Source: Ligula intestinalis
Taxonomy: Eukaryota; Platyhelminthes; Cestoda; Diphyllobothriidea; Diphyllobothriidae
NCBI GenBank assembly: GCA_036362985.1
Contig: JAYGXS010000003.1
Span: 32,009,644-32,073,643 of the forward strand
DNA length: 64,000 nt
Direction: 5' to 3'
Shown here: positions 22,791-34,558 of the stretch, one piece after another
Layout: each line of letters opens with the position of its first letter
Numbering within the stretch: the stretch's first letter is position 1
Position numbers and translations under genes: made by a program
The notes under the pieces: model-generated
What the model was told of the DNA's origin: nothing
Databases searched by the model: none
Seen by the model: the letters and a program-made list of their open reading frames with translations, nothing else

Positions 22791-22858
22791 TCTCGTTTCA
22801 TAATCCCCCACAGAAGACGAAGAAGAAGGTACAAGGACCTGGACCGAATTATATTAAG

Positions 22859-22898
22859 GCCGACCTTTCGGACACCCGCTTGTTTCTATCGTCAAAGT
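22859..22898 (-). ncRNA. hammerhead relic (PLE)
   Basis: Minus strand: TTGACGA, T, a weak stem ending GTCC, then GAAAGGTC. On the + side it is preceded by CAGAAGACGAAGAAGAAGG, the typical PLE tail complement, at about 22811. Confidence 0.4.
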
Positions 22899-23465
22899 TA
22901 CGCGGACTATATCAGCCTTGCTGTATGTCTGGTATTATATCCGTGCTCGATGCATGAAGTTTGACCAGGGAGTATGTCCTCGTACCTTCTTTTTCGTCTT
23001 CACTGGAGGATGGTGAAAAAGATACGAGATTTGGAACTCATATGGAACGCATATTTTGTCCTGAATCACGGCAAATTTGGAAAGAGCACTTGGAATGCTG
23101 CTGCAAAATGTCCCCAATATTAACATAGTTAAACGTAATTTACCTTTGCAAAAACGAGCCGGTACTTCAGCACGTCACTTGAGACATGGCTTAAGTACTA
23201 AGATTACATATTAATACGACGCTAGTACAATCTCAATGGATTAAGTGATAACTGTGAATATTGGCGAAACAAATGTGGAGTGCAAACGCTCTTTTTTTCC
23301 CTTCTTCGCGGGCGCCACTCCCTCGCAGATTTTGAATTGATGCACACGCGCAAGTCGCGGTTCATTCGGCAAGATTCCAGCCGCAGGTCAAGGCCGAAAT
23401 TCACGCGTGAGGTAACAATAGCGTGAGTCGCAAATCGTTTGATTCATGGCCAATTTTCTTTTCAG

Positions 23466-23606
23466 TCTACTAGCAAGGGCAATGACCTCCCGAACTTACA
23501 TTCAGTGCTGATACTTAGGTTGGCCAAATCAATCACCCACTTGGGGAGCACACAGACCAACATATTTTCAAGGGCCGATGCCAGTGAGCCTCTCACAGTG
23601 GGTAAG
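23466..23606 (+). CDS. strong internal exon, unknown gene
   Basis: A textbook acceptor (CCAATTTTCTTTTCAG) and donor (GGTAAG|GTAAGT) bracket 47 open codons in phase 0. The peptide starts STSKGNDLPNLHSVLILRLA and continues through THLGSTQTNIFSRADASEPL. The other two frames are closed or inferior. I recognise no family. It could follow 17960-18028, which ends in the same phase. Confidence 0.5.
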
Positions 23607-23924
23607 GTAAGTTAAACACTAGCAACTGCGATCTTCAAGTCCGGTTTCTTAGCAGCATAGAGGTCAGGGGAGCAGAGTGAACTGAAAAGTTTATTGTGTA
23701 TAGGATGAAGTGGAAAATAGGCAGTAGAAAATTGACTGTCAGACAAACAAACAATCGCCAGCCAGCGGGGTGCATCTGAAGTGAGGTGACAGTGGGACTC
23801 GACAGGTGATTGACTAGACAGACGAGCGTAGGCGGCCTTTACATGTGTTTTCGTCGGCAGTGGTGATGATCGTGTGCGCAGAATTACTCATCATATGCCA
23901 AGTGCTACTGCTCTCAATTTATGT

Positions 23925-23966
23925 CTCTAAGGATGAATCTGCGATGGATCTCGAAAAATCAGGTGA
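23925..23966 (+). ncRNA. hammerhead relic upstream of a GIY-YIG scrap
   Basis: CTAAGGA, T, an imperfect stem, then GAAAAATCAGG followed by TGAATAAAAGTATTGTTCCAGC, the usual PLE tail. About 50 bases on, a separate GIY-YIG fragment begins, as at 12755/13029. Confidence 0.4.
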
Positions 23967-24017
23967 ATAAAAGTATTGTTCCAGCAATCAATTCGTCTCC
24001 TCAGTTCAGACCACCTC

Positions 24018-24112
24018 CGTATGCACCTTCTCCTTTACTTGCTCCTGTGGAGCAGGTTACATTGGTCGCACGAGTTGGCGCATACCTAAAAAAATAAAGA
24101 AACACCTCATGG
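24018..24112 (+). pseudogene. PLE GIY-YIG fragment
   Basis: A frame reads VCTFSFTCSCGAGYIGRTSW then RIPKKIKKH. This is the first half of the GIY-YIG-like domain with an intact YIG, in the CVYEF..C.C...FIGRT type of the copy at 26818. Truncated on both sides. Confidence 0.6.
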
Positions 24113-24194
24113 CATAGCTAAAAATCTATAAGTTCCCACCAAACTATTCAAAGTCCCTTGGTTAGCGCCTGCTAGGAATTGCAGAAACGAGCGC

Positions 24195-24335
24195 TGTCGC
24201 GTGGATGAAGCCGGCGTTGTATGCATAAAAGAACCTCCTACAAGCTCCATGTCTGGCGTGGCCAAAATTCACGTTGCGACATGCGCCCGTTAGCGCTCTG
24301 TTCGTCTCCCCTTCCCCTTGACTGGCTGCACCAAA
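24195..24335 (+). repeat. dispersed repeat, copy 1
   Basis: CCTCCTACAAGCTCCATGTC and ..GTGGCCAA recur at 40270-40310 with similar flanks (GCGCTCTGTTCGTCTCC against ATGCGCTTTTGGGCG). It is unclassified. Confidence 0.45.
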
Positions 24336-24399
24336 CTCTGTTCTCATGAGCAGCATTCTCTTATCGACCCCTCCCCTTTCTTCTTACGACTCACTTGTA

Positions 24400-26460
24400 C
24401 GAAACAAGGGGCTCGTTTTAACTTGTAACCCGTTCCCATTTAAATTAACTGACTCTACCAGAATTAAGCGGAAGCCTACGTAAGCTCTCGAAGTCTTCCC
24501 TTACAAGTCGCCGAAGCTTACGTCATATGTCTTGCCGTACATCGGCATATCAGCAGTCTGTGCTCCCATTCCTAGCACGCTACCTTACATATGAAGAAGC
24601 GGAAATTGAAAAGTTGAAAGCTGACCTGTCTCCATAGTAGATGTGGATATCTTGTACACTTTTAATTTTCAGTATTTTATGACCTTTTATCTTTCATCTT
24701 TCACCATGATCCCTTACTTACCTTATCCCTTGCTCTCCGTGAATTGAGCCATTTTGCTGAAAATTTATGATATTCCCTTCTAAAGAAAGCATGCTCTCTC
24801 TACTCTTCTGAATTCTCTGATTGGGATTTTCACAATTTAAGAACGATTTATGTCGAACCTACTGCATTCTCAGTTTTATTTACTTAGGACAGTATACACT
24901 TATATTAAGTGCACTTATAAGGCTGGGGAGCTCAGGTTAGGATGAAAAGCCAATCCATGCACAGAAAGGGCACTGAATATTCGTGTGCTTTTTGACGGAT
25001 TACCACTGATTTCACTGATCAAATAGTGTTCTTAAGCAGAGTGTATGATAATAATGTTCTTCAATTTTCAACTGCGAATTCTCTGAACTTCGTGCTTCAA
25101 TTTTAAATATTTACAAATGTTTTATTAGCTCCAGTGTATATTTAAACACGCAGTTCCTTATCTTGGATCTCTTGACTACAATATCAGATGCCATGCACAA
25201 AATAATACAAAATTTGCAGCCAAATACCCGCAACACAAATTCCGCGAATCTAGTTTCACCAGAGTTTAAAATAATTAAAAATACTGTTGTTCTTAGAAGG
25301 AAAGTATTCTTACGTCAATAAGTTATTAATTACTAACTTAGATATAACTTTAAACCCAGACCAGGATTTCACAAAAAAAAACGTACTAAAATCCAGTTAC
25401 ACAAAGTAATATATAAAGGAAAATAATGGCGAAGGAATGTATAAAAAAACAATCTTTTTCAATATCAGTACACAAGTCAGTACTAACCGTTTGCTGTCGA
25501 GACAGGAAGTCTATCATACAAAAAGACAGCCACGTTGCCTATGGTTCTTGTTAAATGTGATTAATGAGCTTTTCTTGAAAGGAAAGGTTTTTCCTTGACG
25601 AGCCACAACGATTCTTCATAAGATAAACATCTAAAGCCGTGGATAGACAGGTTGATTGTGGTCGAGAAACATGAACTCGAATCGAAGAGTTAATCAGAAC
25701 CCGGCCTCTCCTTAAATTTATCAGGAAAAACCTCATGTTGAATTATAGAACTTATTCAGTGTCACTGAGGGCCGCTGTGGCCGAAAATGTTTTGCAATAT
25801 ATGCAGTACGATGCATACTAAGTAATCTCTTTAAAACGCACTTTAATAAGGTATTCAGCTGAGAAAGTTTTGTGCATGTTACCTGTTCCCAAGGTTATTT
25901 CAAACTGAAAATGGAGATTTTTGACAAGTATTTTATGTACCCTGAAGTATTGGAGTATTTTCCACCAAAATGGATTACTTCTACGTTCTGTTCTAAGCTA
26001 ACAAATGCAAAAAGAGTGCCCACACGTATAATGATTTTGATATAATTATTATTCTGTCTATTACGTTTCGAAATAGCGCATTAGTAGAAAGTATAGTGTA
26101 AAAGGCATATTTCTGCATGATCGACATTATCTTCAGGATAACATATACAGACAGTGTTGGTTACTTCCCAAATATTCAGTTCGGTAAAAAATGCGGCCAA
26201 CACTTTCACTTTTTTGCCTTTCGAGGCAAGAAACATTGAAGGATGCCAAAAAGTAAGTTTTAAAACTGAAACTGTTCCTTGTTTCTGGAAATAAATGTGA
26301 TTCCTTAAACTTGGTTCCAATTGCATTTGAGAAAATTTGGATAAAATGTTCCGGTTCTGTGCGGGAAATCTAAAAATGGCCTCAAATGTCTTGGGGTTCT
26401 CCCATTGAATAATGCGTATTAATGTAAAGCTTCTTTTCCCTGGTGAAAATTTGAAGGCTG
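24400..26460. other. AT-rich, no gene recognised
   Basis: The frame 26081-26488 (minus) is open but overlaps the PLE-flanking sequence at its end and shows no domain. Confidence 0.4.
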
Positions 26461-26464
26461 TATA

Positions 26465-27822
26465 AACAGCAAAATTTAATGGATCCATAAATTTCGAGAG
26501 GGCTCTTCAGTTGCCACTCCTATTTGCATAACGGGAATGAACGTTAGAGAAAATACACAACTGAATTCATACAGAAAAAATCGATAAAAACCGACAAGGT
26601 CACTGTACATGGCCAAGAGGCATTCGATAAAGCTGAAAGTTAAACGCTGTTGACAGCAAAAACTGGAGAAAAATTGTCTAGGCAAAAATGAAAGAAAATT
26701 TGGGGAGGGGAATGTGTAAAGAAGGAGCCTGTGTTACCAAGGTAGAGTTAGGCTAACTACATGCTCCAATTGTTTACATAGGTCGGGTTTAAACCGCCTT
26801 ATGTACGCTGCCTCCAGCTAGCGTAAGGTGCGAGTTGTTCGTGCTTGAACAAGTACTCGGAAGGAGGTTTTAGGGTCCACGGAGTGGCCAGTATCTAGCA
26901 AGTGTTCAGGAATTGACGAGCGAGGTGTTAGTTTTTCTTGCTTAAACAACCAGCTAGGCAAGTGTTCCTTTGCTCTGATGGCCAATTGCCTTTGCGTTCG
27001 CCCTATGAACTTGCATCCGCAAGTGCATGTAAATTCATAAACACAGTTTATAGTGGCGTGCATCGGCAAGGCATCCTTCGCCCGAGGAATCGGTAAAAGC
27101 TTTGTTAGATTGCAAATTATAAGCTCAGCGGCATAATATGTCCTGCGAATGGCATTAATGACTCGTCTCTTGATGGTATTGAAAATGTTGTCACCCTTAA
27201 ACGGCAAAGATATGAAAACGGGCTTCTTCGGAACTATCTGTTCCGTCATTTTAGGCCGTAATGGTTTTTTATATTTGTTTATAAACTGTGTTGGGTATCC
27301 GCACTTATGTAGAGTTACTTTGAGTTTAGTTATTTCAGCTTCCAATGTATCCACAGAACAGATTTTTCTCGTTCTCTGGAAGAGAGTGCATACCAAGTTT
27401 CGTTTCCATTGAATGGGCACAAAACTCAAATAATGCAAGTACTGTCCTTTCCACGTATTCTTATGGTAGACAGTTCGTGAGATGGAGCCATCTTATTTTC
27501 TTGACCTGTGAACATCGAGGAAAGAAAGCTGGATATCTCGTTCCTGTTCCATGGTAAATTTGATCTTGGGATGCAGGCTGTTCATTATAAGCAATAATTT
27601 TTCAGCTTCTTTGATGTTGTCTACGATCGCGAAGACGTCATCTACGTATCTTCTGTACAGGGTTATCTTGTTCAACTTCGTGGATACTTTTTCTTCTAGA
27701 TGCCTCATAAATATGTCAGCAAAAGTTTGTCTCAGGGGACTTCCCATTGCTACGTTTGGTTGTTTCTTTTTTATTAAAATTGGAAATTTCTTTGATATTA
27801 GACTACTTCCGATTAAGCCTTA
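26465..27822 (-). mobile_element. Penelope-like element copy 1 (5'-truncated)
   Basis: The coding part runs from about 27822 down to 26818 and is followed by a 3' region to about 26465. That region shares GGATCCATAAATTTC.. and ACAGCAxxATTTA with copy 2 at 45155-45240. The element lacks the N-terminal half of the RT. No hammerhead is visible next to this copy. Confidence 0.75.
26818..27822 (-). pseudogene. PLE RT-endonuclease, one in-frame stop
   Basis: In a single minus-strand frame: RT motif KKKQPNVAMGSPLRQTFADI, then the catalytic YRRYVDDVFAIVDN (about 27650), then SFLDV, an in-frame TAA at 27490-27492, then HKNTWKGQYLHYLSFVP. After a basic linker comes the endonuclease: CVYEFTCTCGCKFIGRTQRQ, R..EH, and DTGH. 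YVDD is intact and the endonuclease has VYEF/FIG in place of GIY/YIG, as is usual in animal PLEs. The 5' end is truncated near 27822. PLEs use the RT and a Cys-containing GIY-YIG nuclease for target-primed reverse transcription (family knowledge). Confidence 0.8.
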
Positions 27823-28565
27823 ATTAGTGCCCATTACAGTTAACTAGCTTAATAACTGGCTGAATTAAAAATTAGTTCTACGTTAGAATTAAGTCCTTCC
27901 TCATAATGAGGGCCTGAAGTCACCAAGTGACTTAGAATATCGTAATGTTAATTGGCCTTTTGTTTAAAAATAGTCGTTTGAACATGAAGTTTAAGCTATT
28001 TTTATCCCTTTTGCTGAGCGTGAGCAGAAAAAAATCCAGAAATTCAGCTCGCAAACGAGCTTAAGGAGCCTGTGTGGATTTCATACTGAAACGGTGTACA
28101 TGTTTAGGGCATGAGATCAAGAATGTTCGTCTTTTTCTAGACGCATGGCGTGTGACTTAGAGCGCCGATAGGAGACAATAGGTAAGAGCGACTGGTAGGG
28201 TTCGGTGAAGACGTTCTAGGGTTGAGGACAGAGGATAAAGGGTGCTGAAGAGTACAGTATTGCCCAAAATTCGTGCAACTTTCATGGTGAAATTTGACTT
28301 GGCAGTTTAGCGTACACTCAGTCAAGTTATTTAGATTAACTGAAAGAAGTTAATCCTGGGAAAGCCTTTAGTCAGAATAATCACCCTTTTAGTTAAATTT
28401 ATTCAGGATAATGTGATTTAATTTTGGTGAAATTGGGAGTCATCTCAGGTCGAAGGAAATACTTATGTAATTCAGCATGACAGAAATAAACTTTTCATAA
28501 GTATGCATTATGCTATGAAAGAACTCCAAAATAAGTTTAAAAAGCGTAAAAAACATTCAGCAAAA

Positions 28566-29115
28566 GTAGCTCATGTAGCCCCAGTCATAAACCCCTAGTC
28601 CCGGCATTTCGTCCTGCAAAAACTGTTGTTATAGAGTTTTTTGAGGTGCGAAAATAAGATAGGCTGAGACAAAATTTAAGAAGTAAGTGTAAAGTAAAAA
28701 TAATAAGTCGAAGTTGCTTTCCACGGCCGCTGGGACTAGCTTGTTCCGCATGTAACTTGGAGGTATGTGGAGCGCTTCTCGCTGCGGACTATACTAATCT
28801 AACTCCAGAACGGTAAGTTGGACCACAGGTAAATTGCAGTAGATGACCTCGTAACCACAATTACAATTTTTCGGGGAATTCAAGAAACCTACTATTCAAT
28901 AATTGAGTATTTTTGCAATAAGTTAAATGATAATACAGATTGCGCAAATCTACAGATATAAATCAACAACACTCGTAAATGCAGTAAAATAAAAATTTGT
29001 TTGGCATTTATAAAAATAGACTCCACTGCGTGTCCTAATTCCCTGCACATAACCTCCGTTTTCTTAGAACAGCATGCAGGTAGTAGGGATTAATGAGTGG
29101 AGCTACATAAGCTAC
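28566..29115 (+). mobile_element. 550-bp terminal-inverted-repeat element, copy 1
   Basis: Left end GTAGCTCATGTAGCCCCAGT and right end (reverse complement) GTAGCTTATGTAGCTCCACT are imperfect inverted repeats of about 90-100 bp. There is no coding capacity. Internal landmarks (AGTAAGTGTAAAGTAAAA, GGCCGCTGGGA, CTAACTCCAGAACGG) recur at 34559-35111 and, inverted, at 63545-63875. It behaves as a non-autonomous DNA transposon; the family is unknown. Confidence 0.7.
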
Positions 29116-29119
29116 TGCT

Positions 29120-31422
29120 GCCAAACGTCCTTTCCAGAACTGGATAATGTTCCTCGAAATTGTTCAGATGCAAGTTAAGCCAAGTATAAGGAGTCATCTT
29201 GATTTTCGAAAACAAGGAAGTATTAATGTTTTAAAAATTATTTTCAGCTATTCTGTGTAGTTTTTTTGCATTAAATGCAGTAACAAAATGTTTTGATGGC
29301 AATGTTGTACCCAATAACCTACATGGTGGATAAGCAAAGCTTCCATATACGTTACCGGAATGTTTATATAAAATGGGCCGCATTAAGTGTAGATCATGTA
29401 GAACTATACTTTTTAACTATGCGTTACGATTATGCCCTATTAAGAAGCAGAACACACACAATAATTATAATTATAATTTCACAAAATGGCTATGTATATA
29501 GCCACTCTGTTTTGCATTCGCAAACTTATAACAGATTCTGAAAGTAATCCACTATGGTGAAAAATAATTCATTATGAATAGAAAAGTAAGTTCTTTCATT
29601 TCCAGTCAATCTGACTCGTTTATCATCAGGTAAATTTTAAAACATGTCAAAATGCTCCATTTTTATTTTGACATTTCCTTGAAAATAGGTAATATGCACA
29701 GAAATTCGACAGCTGAATATCCAATTAAATCATTTTTTAAAGAGGTTACCTACTATGTTAAGCTTTTTATTAATCTTAATATGGCAAAATCACAATTCTG
29801 CTGCGGAAGATATTTTTCTCGACAATGGGGTTTGCTATTTTAAGGCATTTATTAATATTTTCCACATGGCGATCTTCATAAAAACTGTTATCTAAGAAGT
29901 CATTTTTTCAAAAAATGCTCTTGATGTATATCTTAAAGGTTTTGATGTGAGCACCGAAGAGAATCGCAATTGATGGATGAACGCATGAGGACGCTGAAAC
30001 CGCAGGATATTATGCCGAATTAAGGGACGATATTGAATAAATAATTATCTATTCATGAATACATGTATCAAAATCGACTAAAGGAAAGTAAATGGTTGCC
30101 TTAAGTGTTCAATTACAGAAACATTTTAAATTTGTCGTTCTAATTTATAGGTATTTTTAACGTCTCCAAAATTTGGAAATTATTGGAAAATTTTTATTTT
30201 AATCATCAAACACTCCGAACTTCTTATAATTCTCTTAGTTTTTAAATTTGTCTGGTGTTGTTCATTACTATTTCTAAGTATTCGATACTGTGTTCACGTG
30301 GGTATGCGATTAATGATAAACATTTAGCAAAGTTATGCATGTTTGGTTGAACCCTATAAATCTCCCAAACGCCGACGTTGGGGGGTCTACACGATGTCTA
30401 GAGACAACTATGTGTGCGAGAATAATGCTGTCTATATACTCTTAACTTTGATATTTCTCAGCTATGTCGGAATCCTTACGGTGCTGACTCGTGTGACCAA
30501 TATGACCTACTTCATGGGAGAAAGTAAATGCACAAAGAGGTGATCTGGGCTGGTGACTGATGTTTACGTTTGCCGTATGAAACAGGGTTAGTAGAGAATT
30601 ATATTCACACGCTCGCTGCTGGGAAAATACGTGCACTTGATTGGTAAATGCGCTTTCTTGGGCTTTTATGTGCCAGATAACCTTGAAAAGGTTAGTTAAG
30701 GAATAGAGTCTTCTTTTCCACAGTAAGAATGGTGGGTTTTACTGGCCTCAAAGCTATATTTGGTGTAATAAACCCATCAGGATGTTCATTCTCGTGAAGC
30801 GGTACCTAAATTACTCCAAGCCCCTCCTCAATACTGGGATCCAAGCAAATTTTTATAGCTCTTTGCACCAACCAAGAAACTTGATTACGTTTCTGTTGGA
30901 AGGCTATGAAAGTGCCGAAGTTCTGATATTGCGCAGACTAGCTTTTCGTTCGATAAACGCTACGGTCAGAAATAACGTATAAAAAGGGGAACTATGACGC
31001 CGTTTCCACCTCCAAAAAAAACTGGATCAAATGATGCGCATGGTTTACAAAACTTCAGAGTGCGTCTATGTTTGGTTTCTGCGGCAGTTTTTACGAAGAT
31101 ATCATTAAGATAGCGACCGCAATGTCTAAGTTTATTGCTTTGATGGTTTAGTTCAAATGTTTTAACATGTCTATAAAGGTATTGATCAAGGGAGGCCCAG
31201 GAGACGAGCCTATAGCAGCGCAGTCTGTTTGACGGTCTAGTCAGCTGTCGTCTTGCCTACTTGTGGCTTGTTGTGGTCCTCCCTGTTTTTTTTCTATACA
31301 ACGTTCTACCATCCCTAATTCACCACAATGCACAGTATGCAACTGAAATAGCTGCTGACGCCTCTTGAGCTAACCGTTCGCCTACGATTTTCCGTATCCA
31401 GTAATTTTTGAGTGCAAATAAG
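29120..31422. other. no firm gene
   Basis: AT-rich. A weak candidate exon at 30461-30524 has a good acceptor (TTTGATATTTCTCAG) but a weak donor (AAA|GTAAAT). At 29597-29630 (minus) CTGATGA, an AGTCA/TGACT stem and GAAA look hammerhead-like but lack the 3' palindrome and UC. Confidence 0.4.
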
Positions 31423-31435
31423 AAATGCTCTGAAT

Positions 31436-31874
31436 GCGAGAGAATACTCGTATTCCAGGAATTTCTATTGGTAAAGGAGACATATGGTCGATGCTGACGT
31501 GGCCATATGGCGCCCAAGCCTACATAATCCCTCGCTTCTCATCCTCCTTCCCTTCTCCTATGACTTTTTAATTTCTCATCCCTCCCACCATAACTATTAC
31601 TTGTTTTGTTGACGATTCTATTTCTGTAAATATTTTCACACAACTTGTCGGTCTTGCCTACTGGCACTGGCTAGCACAGCCCTCAGTGGCAAGTCGGCAG
31701 CACACACAATTATTGATTTTCTACACGTTCAAAATTTTAGTTATTGTACACACGCCCTAAGTAGCTCCACATTTGTTGCTGTTTCTCCACCTCTGACGAT
31801 GGGCTCTTGTAAGAGCTCGAAAGCTCAGGCAAAAATAAATTTTGTTCCAGTGTTCGAACATATGTCTCCTTTAC
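31436..31874 (+). mobile_element. short PLE insertion with 13-bp target duplication
   Basis: AAATGCTCTGAAT occurs at 31423-31435 and again at 31875-31887. The insert ends in a PLE 3' UTR with hammerhead (31790) and tail TTGTTCCAGTGTTCGAACATATG. A segment near its 5' end (GGTAAAGGAGACATATG at 31470) is inverted relative to the last bases (CATATGTCTCCTTTACC), giving terminal inverted repeats. No ORF survives. Confidence 0.7.
31790..31829 (+). ncRNA. intact minimalist hammerhead ribozyme
   Basis: CCT (stem I), CTGACGA, one unpaired T, stem II GGGCTC/GAGCTC with loop TTGTAA, GAA, then palindromic AGCT, C (cleavage site) and AGG closing stem I. All core positions are canonical except the extra U before stem II. 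The four-base stem III can only form between two molecules, as described for dimeric hammerheads of animal PLEs. Confidence 0.8.
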
Positions 31875-31889
31875 CAAATGCTCTGAATC

Positions 31890-32450
31890 TTATCTTTATC
31901 TTACAGTGCATCATAGAAAAGTGACAAAGTGCCAAAAATACTCCGTGCATATTAGTTTAATCCTATCAGTGCGATATTTCCGCTCTCTATTGGTATGTAA
32001 AAAATTATGTGCACAATTATATGCCTAGATCGTCCATCATATACAGCTTTTAATCCTTCTTTATTTGATCGAGTTACAATACTAAGGTCGTCAGTGTATG
32101 ACGCTAGCAAGGTTTTGGAGGAAGTTCAGGTTAATTTACATGTCAAGACCAATTCCAGACGACTTTTCATGACAAAGCGGAGCCTCGGGTAATGAGCAGT
32201 CCCATCTACGAGCAATTTGAGTGTGGAGCGAGCCACTAGCAGAAAATTGGTTTTTTTTACGAGTTTCTGCTCAGTTATGTGTGTTTATGTTTGCCGTCGG
32301 GGCTTGCTGCCAGGGCGTGGGTTCTCGATTGCCTGCAGCCAACCAGTGAACTGATGCAGTTTGATGGGCAACGTTTCGCAAGACAAGCGTTTCACATAAT
32401 CCGTTTGATATCAAAACGAATTAAAGTTATTAACCGAGGTTCAGTTGTTT
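31890..32450. other. no gene recognised
   Basis: Nothing supportable on either strand. Confidence 0.4.
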
Positions 32451-32454
32451 GGTA

Positions 32455-33240
32455 GGCAGGAGTTTCCTTGGTAGTGTTCGTGGATAAAACAAGCCGTAGG
32501 TAGGGTTTTTTTTTGTTGATAAAACTGACTAAACAAAAAATGATTTTGTACAAATACGAAAAAATGTCATAACATTTCGTTGAAATAATTTAACACGGTG
32601 GCTATAGGACGACGGCGTTGAGCTCGTAAATCGAAAAAAAGGCGCAAAAAAGCAAATCAAGCTTGAATTGAGCTCGAAGTGAGCATGAAACGCTGTCGAC
32701 AACTTTGGAAATGTGGAGTTTTATTCCAAAAACTTTTCTATGCCCAAACACCAGTTAAAAAGGATTTTTTTGAAGACTTTTTGCAATATTAAGAAAAAAC
32801 TTCGGGCTTTTTACATAAGATATCACTATCTAACACTGAACTTAAAACTAACCCTTACCCTAACCCTCATCTTAACCCTAACCCTTAACCTTACCCTAAC
32901 CCTCATCCTAACCCTAAACCGAAACCTAACCGTNNNNNNNNNNCGGAACAGCCACTTTGCCAGTCCGTAGGTTGGAGTTCCTTTGAGGGAACCCCTAATC
33001 CTAACCCTTACCCCAACTTCTTACCCTTACCGTTACCCTCACCGCTAACCCTTACCCTTACCGTAACCCTTACCCTAACCCTAACCACTGACCCTAGCCA
33101 TAACCCTTATCTTAACCCCTAATTCTTACCCTAATCGTGCTCAAATCGAGCTCAGTTCGAGCTCGGATCGAGCTCGAATCGCTGTCGACAAACCTGGAAA
33201 TGTGGAGTTTTTTTCCGCCACTACCAAGGAAACTCCTGCC
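32455..33240. repeat. telomere-like array inside nested repeats
   Basis: Degenerate TAACCC/TTACCC units run from about 32850 to 33135. They are bracketed by a direct repeat (CGCTGTCGACAA..TGGAAATGTGGAGTTTT at 32691 and 33180) and outside that by a perfect 22-bp inverted repeat (32455-32476 and 33219-33240, containing CACTACCAAGGAAACTCCTG). Related decayed TAACCC tracts lie at 37900-38110 and 58070-58160. Flatworm telomeres are TTAGGG, but this is interstitial. Confidence 0.65.
32934..32943. other. assembly gap (10 N)
   Basis: Ten Ns within the TAACCC array. The real length of the array is therefore unknown. Confidence 0.95.
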
Positions 33241-33249
33241 ATTTGGTAG

Positions 33250-34550
33250 TTGCCATTTTTAGCTATCATGTGTCGTTTTTGATCATCCAGTGTTTTGTGG
33301 TTCGTTCACCTTCTTGTTTATTCATGGTGAATATTTTAGCATGATACTTTGACTGAACAGTACTAACAAACATTCTCAGAGAATCACAACGGTGCCCATC
33401 CTGTAAGGAAAACTCATAATGCAAACGCATGAGTCAGACAATTACGGTTTAGGACTAAATGCTTCATAAATACTGTCAACCGATCATATGTGTTAATCTA
33501 CTGAAGTACAAACTTGTTGATCGTTTATAGTGGATTAAGCTTTGAAAAGCCCACGTCTGACCTCGGACTACGGATGGTCGGAGCATACCGTTAGAGCTGG
33601 TGCTCTTTACCCTTGAGCTGTCTGCTCAGGATAAACCAACCTTGCTTACGTCTCGCCTTTATCGCTTTGCACAAGTGGATTTGCGGATTATGGCGAATAG
33701 ATAGCGCCTGGCATCTTATCCGCCAAGCATAGAAGGCCTCTACGTGAGTCTAGTATGCCACATCCCGGTATTAGAAGCACACTTTGGTCCATCTTAAGGT
33801 TATTCCCCAGTTCTCGTACGCTGCCAAAGACATTCGCCGAAAACAAAACGTGGGTTACAGTCTAGTGTTTTGACTCCATAAGTCCTCCTTGTGCACTGGC
33901 ATCGAGATGTTTCTTTCGGTATGCATCGCTTCTCCACTTCGACCAACAGAGTTGATCAGCGTCCAAGAACCAGACGAACATCTGCCGTCGAAACGTCAGC
34001 CGCAATACTTTCATCACCGAATTCCACTTTGGGGTGCGAAAGACGGTGAATTTTCCCGCTGGCGAGTTCTTCCTTTCCGGAAACCCTCAAACTTTTGTAA
34101 AGAATCACTGACGAGCCTCGAGCAAGACTGGTTACCGCAAACGCAGTCAACTGGCCCATAAGTACTACTTCACATAACGCAGCTTAGGTCTTTCCTCCCC
34201 AGTTTTAGCAACATCACTATTAGTCGACGCGTACGTTTGCTTTTGCTGAACTGTTTTGTCGACTGTTTTGTTGATAACAACTTCACGTGATCTCGTCTAG
34301 AGAGAGCGGCTGGTTCCAGCCTGCATCTAGATAGAATCGATGTCAGCACCAATTACTTAGAGTATTCATCACCTCGAGCGAACACTATATGAGCAGAGTC
34401 CGCAAATCATAAATGACAGTCAGCAATCGACCACAGTGGAGCTTTTTAAGGTTAAACCTTACCTCAACATTGACTCCGGTCTCAGATAAAAAGCCTAAGA
34501 TAGTTTGCGTCATATGTGCATTAACATGGAATTATCGTCCTATCGGGAAA
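33250..34550. other. no gene recognised
   Basis: The short frames at 33889-34352 lie on both strands over one GC-richer patch and have no recognisable domain. Confidence 0.4.
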
Positions 34551-34558
34551 CATAGTTT

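Noticed and set aside
29597..29630. Further hammerhead (CTGATGA...GAAA, minus)
   Set aside because: Six unpaired bases before the stem and no UC cleavage site or palindrome after GAAA.
32850..33135. True telomere or chromosome end
   Set aside because: Units are degenerate and unique-like sequence continues on both sides.
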